Positions 25,377 through 34,806 of a stretch of DNA of 64,000 bases are shown one piece after another. The DNA comes from Bacillota bacterium (lineage in GTDB: Bacteria > Bacillota > Clostridia > Lachnospirales > Lachnospiraceae), in assembly GCA_023442465.1 (NCBI GenBank), contig JAEZZQ010000043.1, forward strand, positions 124,001 to 188,000, written 5' to 3'. The position numbers and the translations under genes were made by a program. Numbering within the stretch: position 1 is the first letter of the stretch; each line of letters begins with the position of its first letter. The notes beneath the pieces were generated by a model. It searched no databases, was not told the DNA's origin, and saw only the letters and a program-made list of their open reading frames with translations.

Positions 25377-26173
25377 TCAGCCGGCAATAGCTATGTCGTT
25401 TGCAACCGTCTCCGGGTGTTTCATGTTCATGTACTTTTTGTTGCCCCATTGGGTACCAGCTACGTGGCGCAACCTGGCACATACAAGCATCAGGGCTGAG
25501 TTGCCGTCTGGGAAGAACCTACTACTCGTGTCCGGCGGCGAATCTCCCGGTTGAGCCGTTCAATCACATTGTTCGTACGGAGCTTTGTCCAATGCTCATA
25601 GGGAAATTCCATGTAAGTGAGCGTTTCTTCAACGCTGTCCTCTATTTTTTCGCCGCCCCAGTTACGGCGCAGGTAGATTTCATCCACATAGACATACGGA
25701 TATTTACCTCCCTGTAAAGGACGGTTACGCCAGTCCTCAATGTAGACATAGGCTTTTTTGTTCAACTCGCTGATGGTAAAGGGCGAGACCTTACTGCCCC
25801 AGAGCGCTTCCGTGATGTCCTCCACCCGTCGCACGGATACTCCTGCAAGATACATCTCAATAAGGGCTTCCTCCACACTACTTTCCCGTCGGCGGTAACG
25901 CTCGATGATGGTCGTCTCAAAAGAAATCCCTTTCATGCGTGACACTTACAGCATAACATCGCCGGAGGTGATGGTGAGATTGCAGTGATAATATCCGCTG
26001 CGATAGCCTTGACGATCCTGGCTTCGTTCGTATTTGGCTGCCTGGGTTAGTTTTTGTGCCTCGGCTTCCAGCAGGCCATTTAGTGTTTCCTCCACGCTCC
26101 CGCGGATTAATTCTTTAATTTGTCCCTTGATTACTTCCTCGTTTAACTGCACAATACATTTGTCTTTTTCTAT
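25377..26173 (-). mobile_element. IS256 family transposase, decayed
   Basis: Recognisable IS256 transposase pieces lie in several frames. The first is an N-terminal part (LNEEVIKGQIKELIRGSVEE) to 25946. After a frameshift comes ISFETTIIERYRRRESSVEE through YLRRNWGGE. An internal deletion of roughly 170 residues removes most of the DDE core, then TNNVIERLNREIRRRTRVVG follows. After another frameshift comes the conserved tail with CARLRHVAGTQWGNKKYMNM, ending at a TGA at 25377. The family start Met position reads ATA. Terminal repeats were not found. Confidence 0.85.
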
Positions 26174-26223
26174 AATTTGGCGGACAGTTTTTGTTGCATT
26201 TCCGCAGTTTATCTTACATAGCA

Positions 26224-26270
26224 AATAGCCAGTCCCCGGTATTCCCAAGGGACTAGCTATTGCTCTTTTT
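26224..26270 (+). terminator. terminator-like hairpin at the IS256 edge
   Basis: AATAGC-C-AGTCCC (26224-26236) pairs with GGGACT-A-GCTATT (26249-26261), followed on the plus strand by CTTTTT. It may be the outer end of the IS256 relic or a terminator. No plus-strand gene ends here. Confidence 0.4.
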
Positions 26271-26349
26271 AGACTTTTCTTTAAATTTCATTGATAATAT
26301 AATAGTGAAAGGATTGTTTATGTTAATTAATTTCTTTAATTATTATTTA

Positions 26350-26630
26350 TTATTCATTTTCCTCTTCTAATGCCGCTAAAATTTCCTGCTCAAAATTTTC
26401 TACATCTTCATCATAGATTGCAACATGATGAGATCTGTTCCATATTCACTAACTTTTCTTTTCAATTCAGCAAAATTATACCCATCAAGGACTACTTTCT
26501 GAACATCCGGCAATATTGTGTTTATTTCATCCGCCTTAATGTACTTTATATACTTTCTATTCCCAAGAATGTATATTTTACTTACACCGGATACATATTC
26601 TAATGATTTTGTTATTGTACATTCAAACAT
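26350..26630 (-). pseudogene. small unknown protein with a frameshift
   Basis: An ATG overlapping the MFS stop, with GGAGGG upstream, opens a frame (MFECTITKSLEYVSGVSKIY) that ends after 76 residues. A -1 shift near 26433 restores a protein-like continuation, HVAIYDEDVENFEQEIL and then AALEEENE, to a stop at 26350 (about 93 residues in total). I do not recognise the family. It is the last gene of the radical SAM cluster and could be a cluster-specific accessory protein. Confidence 0.45.
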
Positions 26631-27853
26631 TTGGCACTTCTTCCCTCCACACGCGAAATATTATTCAACCAAATCATTACTACCAGCGTTACAACAATTG
26701 AACTGGCAGCAAAAGCCCATATAAGATTAATTCCATATCGTTCGGCTATAATACCAAGAATATTGATTATCAGAAAACCAAAAACACATTCAATTGTTGA
26801 AAATAAGGAACTGTATGTTGCTCTTATACTACTGTCAAAATAATCGTTCAACCATACTACTGTCGCAGCTTGTTCTATTCCAAATCCAAGTTCAATGATG
26901 CACGCACCTATTAAAAATAACGGTTCTGCATTGTGTATATTAATTAAAAGTACACTATAACCTAATAGACATACGATGTAACCAGCCAAAACAACACTAA
27001 AAATACTTGCGCGCTTTGCCATTAAAGATGCAAAATAATTCCCCATCATAAGTGCAATCATAAAAAGCACTAAAATTGCCCCCAAATATTTCGTAGAAAT
27101 ATTGACATATTCAGTCGCATATATTTGCCAATATAGAATAAATGCTATAAATGAAACATATCCTGCAACAGTTTTTAAAGCCATCACTAACAAACATTTT
27201 GATTTTACAAAGCTTCCAATACTTTCAATCAAAATTATGTGAATTTTTGCCTCCGAAACATTTCCGTAATTATCTTCACCTGTGATCAATCCAATTATTC
27301 CTGCCAAAATTACTAAGCCGCCTGCAACAAGAATAGTTATTTCATTTGAATAATTAACTAATACAAAAGAAATCAATGCTGCAAGAATTGAAAACAATCT
27401 AATTATCGTTTGTGCCTTGGGTAGTATTTCTCCTCTTTTTTCGTATACCCCTTTTTTTATTATTTGTTCGATAAACCATGATCCTGGCGCGCCCGATATC
27501 AATGCCATTCCTAACGCAAACAGTATAATGCTTGGAAGAAATGTCCAAAAGCTAACCCCTAAACAAAATAACTGTATACTGATCCCCCAAACAATAAATC
27601 CTAAAGAAGCTGTTTTTTTTCTGCCAATCTTATCCGAAATTGCTCCACTCGGCAAATCTAAAACGGCCATTAATACTTGCTGTATACTAAATAGCATGGA
27701 TATGCATGGGAGTGACGCACCTCTCAAACGCATAAAAGCTATATATATCGCGCCAAATATTTTATCTCCCAGCTCAAATAAAGATAATAAAGTAATGTAT
27801 AACCTCCCATCTTTTTTTATTTCTTCCGGAAACAAAGCTTTTTTCATTATCAA
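26612..27853 (-). CDS. MFS transporter
   Basis: Protein of 413 residues with about twelve membrane helices. The major facilitator signature between helices 2 and 3 is readable as GAISDKIGRKKTASLG. It is probably an efflux pump for the product of the adjacent radical SAM cluster, as MFS or ABC exporters are common there. The strongly A/T-rich codon use matches the cluster, not the flanking genes. An upstream GGAGATG provides the ribosome site. Confidence 0.85.
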   Translation of the reverse strand: MIMKKALFPEEIKKDGRLYITLLSLFELGDKIFGAIYIAFMRLRGASLPCISMLFSIQQVLMAVLDLPSGAISDKIGRKKTASLGFIVWGISIQLFCLGVSFWTFLPSIILFALGMALISGAPGSWFIEQIIKKGVYEKRGEILPKAQTIIRLFSILAALISFVLVNYSNEITILVAGGLVILAGIIGLITGEDNYGNVSEAKIHIILIESIGSFVKSKCLLVMALKTVAGYVSFIAFILYWQIYATEYVNISTKYLGAILVLFMIALMMGNYFASLMAKRASIFSVVLAGYIVCLLGYSVLLINIHNAEPLFLIGACIIELGFGIEQAATVVWLNDYFDSSIRATYSSLFSTIECVFGFLIINILGIIAERYGINLIWAFAASSIVVTLVVMIWLNNISRVEGRSAKCLNVQ

Positions 27854-27887
27854 ACATCTCCTTTAATACATCATTATCTTCGTTACT

Positions 27888-29287
27888 TCAACTAATTAAT
27901 TCTTTTAATGAAATTTTTTCTTTTTTTCTCAGATAATTGAATCCAACATAATAATTAAAATGTATTTCCCAGTCTCTGTAGGCATTGATAACTAGCGTTC
28001 TTGCCTGTTTAGTGTCTATTTCCCCTAATTCCTCGGCATGCCGAATAACTTCGTTCAACAGTTTGCCGTAAAAATGTATATCCATTACAAGAATAAACAT
28101 CAATGACATGAACGCCAAATTACTATTAAAGATTAATTCTTGCCCTTTTTTGTTCGCATAGTAATATTCACAGTATTTTGCCCAACCTTCAAATAAAAAA
28201 TCGTTCTTCCATAATCTAAACATATTTTTACTTTGACTATTGTTTAATTTCACAGTTTTCATATAATGATGGCCCGGATATATTTCATGAACAAGTTTCA
28301 GTTTTAATTGTTCAACAGATTCGTACTTATATTTTGAAGAAAAATATAAATAACCTGTTAATTTTCCATTTTCCATTGCATTAACATAAAAAAATATACC
28401 ATTCATATATTTTTTATCGTCAAATTCAATTATTTTTAAATTCTTTCGCAAATCCGGCATCGTACCAAATGAATCCTTCATTTCATTATATATTTCATCA
28501 ATTAATTCAATTATTAGTTCCTTTGTGCATTTTATGTCTTTGGAAAAATCTTGTATCTTATTTTTTTTAAGATCTTCAATTGCTTCAAAATAAAATCTTT
28601 CAATTTCGGTTTTATTTATATCCCATCGCGAGCCTATCTGAATATATTGCAACATAATTTCTGGACCATAAGTAAATAGTATATTAACATTTGTTGTATT
28701 TTTTTTAACCTGGATATAAATTCCATAAAATCTTTCACTTTTAATTCCACTTTTCCAAATAGACCGGAAAAGTGCTCATATTCTTTTTTCTTTTTATCTA
28801 ATAATATCAGTGATTTTTTAATAGCGACTTCCGTACACGCCAAATCTAAATAAGAAAATTTTCTTTGTTTCATTTCTTTTATCACAGTATCTATTGCCGG
28901 AATAATATTTCTAAGCCTATTTTCAAGCACAGATAATTTAAGACCGTATTTATATATGACAAAATCATCCCATAAAATAAGTAAGGTATCTATCGTCATA
29001 TCATAAAAATAATATGCCGTTAATAATTTATTTCTTAATGTCGTAAATTCAAATATCCGCATTTCTATATTATTTTTCAAATAATCTATATCATCCAACT
29101 CATAACATTCATTTAATATATTCGTTAACGACTTTACTGCATATTCAGATCCTCTTTTAGTAATATCTGTAAAATTATCATTTTCAACTCCCCATAACGT
29201 ACTAAGGCCAGGATAGATATTACATATAATATCTATATGTTTTTCTTCTAGTTGCTTTACTCTGTCCACTCTCTGGTCAACCCCCAT
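27888..29287 (-). pseudogene. DUF885-type metallopeptidase split by a -1 frameshift
   Basis: Two overlapping frames encode one protein of about 465 residues. The first (29287-28634) is helical and begins near GVDQRVDRVKQLEEKHIDI. The second (28655-27888) carries HEIYPGHH at its residues 123-130 and FEGWAKYCE near 155, the zinc-binding HExxPGHH and EGWA motifs of DUF885 peptidases. The break is at a run of eight A (28699-28706). Reading TTA AAA AAA in the first frame and slipping -1 joins them as KKNTTNVNILFTYGPEIMLQ. It is either a disrupted gene or expressed by slippage. In this context it could cleave a modified peptide. Confidence 0.65.
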
Positions 29288-30561
29288 TTTAAGATTTCTC
29301 TATTGAAAATACATTTATTTTGAGCCAAAGAAAAATTGCTGATAAGAGAATTCTCCATACTACACATTCCACCGCATACACTATATGCAATACATGCATT
29401 GCATTTTTTATCACCATTACACTGCATATGCCAATCGTTAATTCTCTTACCGACCTCAAATTGATCAAACATTTCAGTACTTTCAGGGGTTTTTTCAACA
29501 AGGCAATATGACATTTCTCCATTGCTAAATAAATATATGCCCCATCGCTTATTTAATACTCCTCCATAATTGCTGCAAGAAAAAACTTGATATTTTTTTG
29601 TGAGTAAATTATGGATTAAATTCATTCCGGGTGCACTTAAATTTACATTGTTTTTTTCGCAGAAATGAAATATATTAATTATTTTCTTTGCAAGAATTTT
29701 CCCTTCTATATTCCATCCTTCATCGTTTGGCTGCGGTGCGTTAATACTAATATTCCGAATATCATAATCATTAACAAAAAACTCTACTATACGATCCAAA
29801 TTATCTATGTTCTGCTTATTGGGTGTCAATATTATGCCGGCATCTCCCCCTCTGCTTTTAAAATTCAATATACTCTTTATCACAATATCAAATGTTCCAT
29901 TTCCTTTTTCATCTATTCTATTTTTATCATTGATCTCTTGCCATCCGTCTAAACTAAATGTCAATCCCATCTTGTTACTAACAAAAAAATCAATTTTTTC
30001 ATCATCCAATAACGTCCCATTAGTTATGATTTCCTCGAAAAAGGCTTTTATTTTTCCATGATACAAAGCCTTGTCCAACATCTCATGCCCCAAACGTATC
30101 ATGTCCATTCTCAATAATGGTTCACCGCCAAAATATTGAACTCTGGGTTGATCATTATTCGCAATAAGATAATTTATTGCTTCCGTAAATCTATCTTCCG
30201 GGATATTCTTCTTTTCATTTACAATCTTATTGACAAAGCAATATTTGCATCTCAAATTGCAATTTTCCGTTAAAGAAATACGAATATAACTCACTGCAAC
30301 GTTTCCATCCCTGTCACTTTTGGCCTGTATATTTTTTTTAATCTTTTCTCTTGCTTTGATTTCATCGTAATTATCCTGAACCAAAAATCTATTATCAACT
30401 AAGTATTCCAGTTCTTTTTTTTCCAAACTTTCTTCAAATTTTTCTCCCTTCATTTTCTGGTATGTAGCTTTATCAATTTCCAGAATTTTAAAATTCATAT
30501 TATTATATGCTAATATTTTTTCTTCATGTTTTAAAAAAAACACACATTTTGATAAACGCAT
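29257..30561 (-). CDS. radical SAM/SPASM peptide maturase
   Basis: Protein of 434 residues. An N-terminal domain of about 90 residues (LKHEEKILAYNNMNFKILEI) could bind a substrate peptide. The radical SAM cluster C101-x3-C105-x2-C108 lies in TENCNLRCKYCF, and FGGEPLLR follows. A C-terminal SPASM region carries auxiliary iron-sulfur cysteines (CNGDKKCNACIAYSVCGGMC and a final Cys). These features are typical of enzymes that install cross-links in ribosomally made peptides. AAGGGGA precedes the ATG. It lies 15 bases after a second radical SAM gene. Confidence 0.88.
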   Translation of the reverse strand: MRLSKCVFFLKHEEKILAYNNMNFKILEIDKATYQKMKGEKFEESLEKKELEYLVDNRFLVQDNYDEIKAREKIKKNIQAKSDRDGNVAVSYIRISLTENCNLRCKYCFVNKIVNEKKNIPEDRFTEAINYLIANNDQPRVQYFGGEPLLRMDMIRLGHEMLDKALYHGKIKAFFEEIITNGTLLDDEKIDFFVSNKMGLTFSLDGWQEINDKNRIDEKGNGTFDIVIKSILNFKSRGGDAGIILTPNKQNIDNLDRIVEFFVNDYDIRNISINAPQPNDEGWNIEGKILAKKIINIFHFCEKNNVNLSAPGMNLIHNLLTKKYQVFSCSNYGGVLNKRWGIYLFSNGEMSYCLVEKTPESTEMFDQFEVGKRINDWHMQCNGDKKCNACIAYSVCGGMCSMENSLISNFSLAQNKCIFNREILKWGLTREWTE

Positions 30562-30576
30562 TCTTTGTTCCCCTTT

Positions 30577-31443
30577 TTAATCATACATACCTAAGCAATC
30601 CAAACAAAAGCAGTCCCTGCTTTCACTGGTTCGTTCTTCCTCAAACCGATTCATAATTTCTTCAAACGAATCGGTATAAACATTTCCATATTGCAATTTT
30701 CTATTAACAAAGCAAGGATATACATGGCCATCTGTATGAACAATTACTGAGTGATTTTTATTATAGCAAAGAGGCATTATAACATGTCCTTTATTTATAA
30801 ATCCTATCATTAATTTTCCTTTTGCTTCTCGTTTCGTATATTCGATCCATTTTTCAATTTGTGCAATTCCATTTCTCCTTTGCAACTCAGTCGCATTTTC
30901 CCATGCCAACAAATCGTTTGATTTTAAACTTATCAAATTTAAATCAAGTGAGAAACCAACATCTGATGTGTAATATATCATCTTTTCAACATCCTCTATA
31001 TTATCATGAGACATTGTCATACAAATTATGACCTTTATATTATAGTTTTTTACCTTTTCAAGATTTGCAATTATTATTTGGAAACCACCTCGATATTTGT
31101 CATGATAGTTTTTTTCTAAACTGTCTAATGAGATATGAAGTGTAATATTGTTCTTTTCTATAAAATCAAGCCACTCCTCTGATAACAATATTCCATTTGT
31201 CAACAAAGCAATATCATGTACTTGTTCCCTCAACTCGAAAACTACTTTTTTTAAATCCTTGTATAACAAGGGTTCCCCTCCGGTTAATAATAAATTATAG
31301 TACTTTTCGTTACTATTTCTGATATAGTGCTTTACAAATTCACATACTTTTTCAGGATTTACATCCATTTTTTCACTATTTGCGAAACAATATTTGCAAG
31401 CTAAATTACATTTATTTGTAGTATATATTCCTATTAAGCCCAT
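30577..31443 (-). CDS. radical SAM protein with auxiliary cluster
   Basis: Protein of 288 residues. The radical SAM motif C12-x3-C16-x2-C19 (NKCNLACKYCF) is almost at the N-terminus. TGGEPLLY and a SLD segment (HISLDSLEKN) follow. A C-terminal twitch-like set (YPCF, CFCLDCLGMYD) can ligate an auxiliary cluster. It lacks the peptide-binding N-terminus of its neighbour and may act as a partner or second maturase. A GGAG site precedes the ATG. It is first in the cluster operon. Confidence 0.85.
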   Translation of the reverse strand: MGLIGIYTTNKCNLACKYCFANSEKMDVNPEKVCEFVKHYIRNSNEKYYNLLLTGGEPLLYKDLKKVVFELREQVHDIALLTNGILLSEEWLDFIEKNNITLHISLDSLEKNYHDKYRGGFQIIIANLEKVKNYNIKVIICMTMSHDNIEDVEKMIYYTSDVGFSLDLNLISLKSNDLLAWENATELQRRNGIAQIEKWIEYTKREAKGKLMIGFINKGHVIMPLCYNKNHSVIVHTDGHVYPCFVNRKLQYGNVYTDSFEEIMNRFEEERTSESRDCFCLDCLGMYD

Positions 31444-31545
31444 ATATATTCTCCAATTTTTATTTGCAATTGGTAAGTGCCAAGTAAGTTGATGTATATA
31501 ATATTTTTATTTTTCAATTTTTGTAAGTATATATTATTCGCATGA

Positions 31546-31620
31546 GAAAACAATATTATTGACATTTTTTGTAATTTAAAGGATATTTTTTGCAACAAAA
31601 AGGTATATAGGCTCTTTTGA
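31546..31620 (-). repeat. upstream sequence shared with 24777-24850 (copy B)
   Basis: This is the counterpart of copy A, about 100-175 bases before the first radical SAM gene. On the minus strand it includes the palindrome CAATAATATTG (31551-31561), which is degenerate in copy A. It may hold a shared promoter or operator. Confidence 0.5.
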
Positions 31621-31624
31621 GCAT
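31556..31624 (-). CDS. tiny Cys-rich frame, possible precursor peptide
   Basis: A 22-codon frame from an ATG at 31624 encodes MLKRAYIPFCCKKYP plus seven residues ending KKCQ, with three Cys. It is the only short Cys-rich frame noticed directly upstream of the radical SAM genes. Against it: no clear ribosome site, and the start lies in a hairpin. It is a speculative candidate for the modified peptide. Confidence 0.2.
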   Translation of the reverse strand: MLKRAYIPFCCKKYPLNYKKCQ

Positions 31625-31631
31625 ATATACC
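31602..31631. terminator. stable hairpin upstream of the radical SAM cluster
   Basis: GGTATATA-G-GCTC pairs with GAGC-A-TATATACC around a TTTT loop (31602-31631), with one mismatch. It lies 40 bases after the S8 protease stop on the minus strand and could end that transcript, although the following T-run is weak. Confidence 0.4.
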
Positions 31632-31673
31632 ACTAATTTATTTCTATAACTGCAAAAATTTTTTCTCTTAAAT

Positions 31674-33443
31674 TTAAACCGGCAAACTATCCGCCAAACA
31701 AAGTGCCCCATACCCCACCCTCGCATTCGGATAAATGGTTTCCCCCCGCAGCGGCCTCGCCCCTCTCCTCAGATAGGCCCTTACCTTCTCCCCGTAAAGA
31801 TACGGATCATTCCCTTTCACAATCCCCCATTCCATCATAAGCGCTGCAGATCCGGTCACAAATGGCGTAGCAAAAGACGTGCCGGTCACCAGTTCTGTTC
31901 CCCCCATCCCATCGCTGATCGATATGTCTACACCGGGAGCTACGAGGTCGGGCTTTACCCATTCACTGGCGATTCTGCTTTCCAGCCGGTTTTCCAGAAG
32001 GAATCCTCTGCCGGAAAAGTCCGCATAGGAATCGTAGATACTGCTGTAAGCGCCTACGGTAATTACCTTGTGCGCTGTAGAGGGTATGGTGAATGTCACT
32101 TCCGGTGTGGGAGAATAGAATCTCGTACCGCTGTTAAGGACTACACTGCTTGGCAGATAGAAGTAGTAATTTCCCGTTACAATTTTTACCGGCTGCAGCA
32201 AAAATGTCCACACTCCTGAGTTGATATAAGTCTGGCGTGGAATAAAATCAAAATATATCTCCTGGTCGATGCTGTACGGAGACGGCTCTCCTATATAAAT
32301 GAGGACATCCGTCTGCTCCATCGTAAGCCTTATCGTTCCCGGCCGTCTGGTGTCCACAAGCTGCCTTTCTCCCCCAGGTGAAATGAGCGTTACCAGAAAA
32401 ATATCCGCGTACTCTTTCCAAAGCTGCACGCTGACTGACCTTTCATAGGACGCTATTGCCAGCTCTACTCTTGTCTCTCCCGATACGACACCTGCCGCAT
32501 GACCTCCCGCAGCCCCTTCATTGCCGCTTCCCACACAGATAACATTTCTCCCTATTTCAGAAACATTATCTATGAAACGTTCCAGCAAGGAAGTCCCGTC
32601 GTGCGCCCCGTATGTATTTCCAAAGCTGAGGTTGACGGACATCGGCTTAGCGAGCTCAACTGCTTTCTCCACTACATACGTCAACGCCCGCATAAGCTCC
32701 GTGGTCCTCGGAAAAGAAGGCTGCTGGGCCATCCCAAGCTTCACAATAATCAATTCGCTTTCCGGTGCAACTCCCACATATCTTCCGTTAGACGAAAGCC
32801 CATTGCCCGCTGCGATCGCTGCAACTGCTGTTCCATGCCCTGTCACGTCGAGGCTTGGCAGCATGCGGAATCTTTCCTCCGGGTTAGTTTCCTCTAAAGC
32901 AGCATTTATCTCCGCATTATCAAATTCTACTCCCATCAGAAAGCCCTCCGGGGGGGCAAATCCCCTGCTCTCATCCGGTTGTAAAGTCTGGTCCCATAAA
33001 TACAAGATACGGCTCGTTCCATTCTGCCGCCTGAAATCCATTCTTTCATAGTCTATGCCCGAATCTATTATTGCAACAAGCGTACCGCGGCCGGTCAGAA
33101 AAGGCTCCCTTACGGTAACCGGCAATATGCAGGAAGCTTCTTTTCCCTGCTGCAGGTCGAAAAAAAGACGCTTAGGCATCTCCACATATTCTATTTCCTC
33201 CAGCTCTACCAACGAAGCTATCAGATTTTGCGGAATGGTAATAATCGCATAACCGGCAATCAGTTCCTCCACACCAATAACGGGACTGTTTAACCTACTC
33301 AAATCACCGTTATATTTCACGATTAATTCCCATACACTCGACTCGGGATTATATCCAACATCAAGGACCAGCGACTTTTCCCTCTCCTCCATGGAAGCAT
33401 TCAGCGCCAGGTTCAAAAGATTTTCTAATTTTTGAGAGTCCAT
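31674..33443 (-). CDS. S8 subtilisin-like protease, Csp type
   Basis: Protein of 589 residues. The catalytic triad is visible as Asp127 (IIDSGID), His in TGHGTAVA near 202, and Ser in GTSFATP near 524. A propeptide of about 110 residues precedes it. An insert of about 130 residues separates the Asn region (GSGNEGAAGGH) from the Ser region, typical of the clostridial CspA/B/C group that processes cortex hydrolases in spore germination. Several paralogues of this kind occur in Lachnospiraceae, so a germination role is not certain. AAGGATAT precedes the ATG. It is monocistronic. Confidence 0.88.
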   Translation of the reverse strand: MDSQKLENLLNLALNASMEEREKSLVLDVGYNPESSVWELIVKYNGDLSRLNSPVIGVEELIAGYAIITIPQNLIASLVELEEIEYVEMPKRLFFDLQQGKEASCILPVTVREPFLTGRGTLVAIIDSGIDYERMDFRRQNGTSRILYLWDQTLQPDESRGFAPPEGFLMGVEFDNAEINAALEETNPEERFRMLPSLDVTGHGTAVAAIAAGNGLSSNGRYVGVAPESELIIVKLGMAQQPSFPRTTELMRALTYVVEKAVELAKPMSVNLSFGNTYGAHDGTSLLERFIDNVSEIGRNVICVGSGNEGAAGGHAAGVVSGETRVELAIASYERSVSVQLWKEYADIFLVTLISPGGERQLVDTRRPGTIRLTMEQTDVLIYIGEPSPYSIDQEIYFDFIPRQTYINSGVWTFLLQPVKIVTGNYYFYLPSSVVLNSGTRFYSPTPEVTFTIPSTAHKVITVGAYSSIYDSYADFSGRGFLLENRLESRIASEWVKPDLVAPGVDISISDGMGGTELVTGTSFATPFVTGSAALMMEWGIVKGNDPYLYGEKVRAYLRRGARPLRGETIYPNARVGYGALCLADSLPV

Positions 33444-33642
33444 ATATATCCTTCAAAATTTCTGTCACTCCTATTGTATGCTTTATCCTTTGGCAGTTTT
33501 CATGCAATTTCCTATTTTTATTATCTAACGCACCTCTTAGAAAATAATCGGGAAATCTATTGTAATCTCTGCGATTATGAACCTGAAAGAAGCCGGGTTT
33601 AATCTTGTATATGAATTTAAAGAAATAGGGAAAATAAAAAGG

Positions 33643-33673
33643 AAAAATGGATCTAAGATTTACATCTTAGACC
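33643..33673 (-). terminator. rho-independent terminator of the sugar dehydrogenase gene
   Basis: TCTAAGAT pairs with ATCTTAGA around a 4-base loop, with flanking GG/CC pairs. It is followed on the minus strand by ATTTTT and lies 36 bases after the stop. The rest of 33444-33642 holds only the likely promoter of the protease. Confidence 0.75.
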
Positions 33674-33708
33674 CGCTTTGTCTACAGTCTGAGGAAAATT
33701 GTGCTATA

Positions 33709-34785
33709 TTATTGTACCAACCGGAGGATTTTATCATCCCCGGGATTCGGAAGTCCCCTGCCATCCAGATTGCTGGTAGTAATGTATATAGAACCATCAT
33801 CCGCTTGATAGGCTTCCCTTAATCGTCCGTAACGGCCCTGCAATAACCGTTCCGCATTAACCACTTTTGTCCCGGATTCGTCGAAGGTGATTACCAGTAG
33901 CTCACTCCCCTTGAGTGTCGATACAAGCAGCTGACCCATTCGGGGACCGGCAGTTATATAGGTCATTCCCGCAGGGGCCCAGGTATTAATCCCGCTTTGT
34001 ATGACAGGCTTGATAAAATCATATCCTTGCATTTCCTCATCGCCTGTAACAAAAGGCCAGCCATAGTTGCCGCCCGGTTGTATGGCGTTAATTTCATCAT
34101 GGGCTGTTTCTCCATGCTCCGAGGCATATAATATACCCCTGTTATTCCAGGCCAAACCCTGAGGATTTCTAAGTCCCAGGGCATAAACCGGTGACCCCTG
34201 AAAGGGATTATCAGGCGGAATACTTCCGTCTGTTCCAATCCGCAGAATCTTACCTGCCAGGCTGTTTATATCCTGTGCAAGATTACGTTCACCGGCATCT
34301 CCGGTGGTTATATACAGGTAACCATCAGGTCCGATTTTTATCCTTCCGCCGTTATGAAACTGGCCTGCCGGAATTTGGTCCAAAATAATTTCCTCCCCGG
34401 ATGCCGTATTGTCCTGAATACGCATACGGACCACACGGCTGTAAAGTCTTCCGTTTTCCTCATAGGTATACATAAGATAAATATATCCGTTTGAAAGAAA
34501 ATCCTTGTCCAAAGCAAGCCCCATAAGCCCGCCTTCTCCGATACTGACAAAAGGAGAGTCAAATGTATACACCGGCACCGGATTTAATATACCGTTTTCT
34601 ATCACACGAAGATTTCCGCTGCGCTCCGTAAAAAACAGCCTGCCGTCTTCACTTATATCTACTGCCCAAGGTATATGGAGGTTTTCTGCAATTGTCTGAA
34701 CCTGGAACGAAGCATTCCGGGAGTTAAGTACACCTAACTGATCATAATCTTCTTCGTTTAATGTGATAAAGATTCCGTTAATCAT
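33709..34785 (-). CDS. PQQ-dependent-type sugar dehydrogenase (beta-propeller)
   Basis: Protein of 358 residues with the six-blade propeller of soluble aldose sugar dehydrogenases. Readable blocks are IPWAVDISEDGRLFFTER, GGLMGLALDKDFLSNGYIYL, GDAGERNLAQD and GLRNPQGLAWN, followed by HGETAHDEINAI and GGNYGWP. The ATG at 34785 has AAGGA five bases upstream. An earlier ATG at 34818 falls inside a 22-bp hairpin and is less likely. There is no signal peptide, which is odd for an enzyme normally exported and loaded with PQQ. It may have a different cofactor or role. Confidence 0.8.
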   Translation of the reverse strand: MINGIFITLNEEDYDQLGVLNSRNASFQVQTIAENLHIPWAVDISEDGRLFFTERSGNLRVIENGILNPVPVYTFDSPFVSIGEGGLMGLALDKDFLSNGYIYLMYTYEENGRLYSRVVRMRIQDNTASGEEIILDQIPAGQFHNGGRIKIGPDGYLYITTGDAGERNLAQDINSLAGKILRIGTDGSIPPDNPFQGSPVYALGLRNPQGLAWNNRGILYASEHGETAHDEINAIQPGGNYGWPFVTGDEEMQGYDFIKPVIQSGINTWAPAGMTYITAGPRMGQLLVSTLKGSELLVITFDESGTKVVNAERLLQGRYGRLREAYQADDGSIYITTSNLDGRGLPNPGDDKILRLVQ

Positions 34786-34806
34786 GGCATCTTCCTTAAC
34801 ACGCTT

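Noticed and set aside
31556..31624. Treating the 22-codon Cys-rich frame as an established precursor peptide
   Set aside because: It lacks a ribosome site and overlaps a hairpin and a regulatory-type repeat, so it is kept only as a low-confidence candidate.
33577..33822. Plus-strand reading frame of 81 codons between the protease and sugar dehydrogenase
   Set aside because: Its second half overlaps the antisense end of the dehydrogenase and its first half covers a clear minus-strand terminator; no ribosome site.
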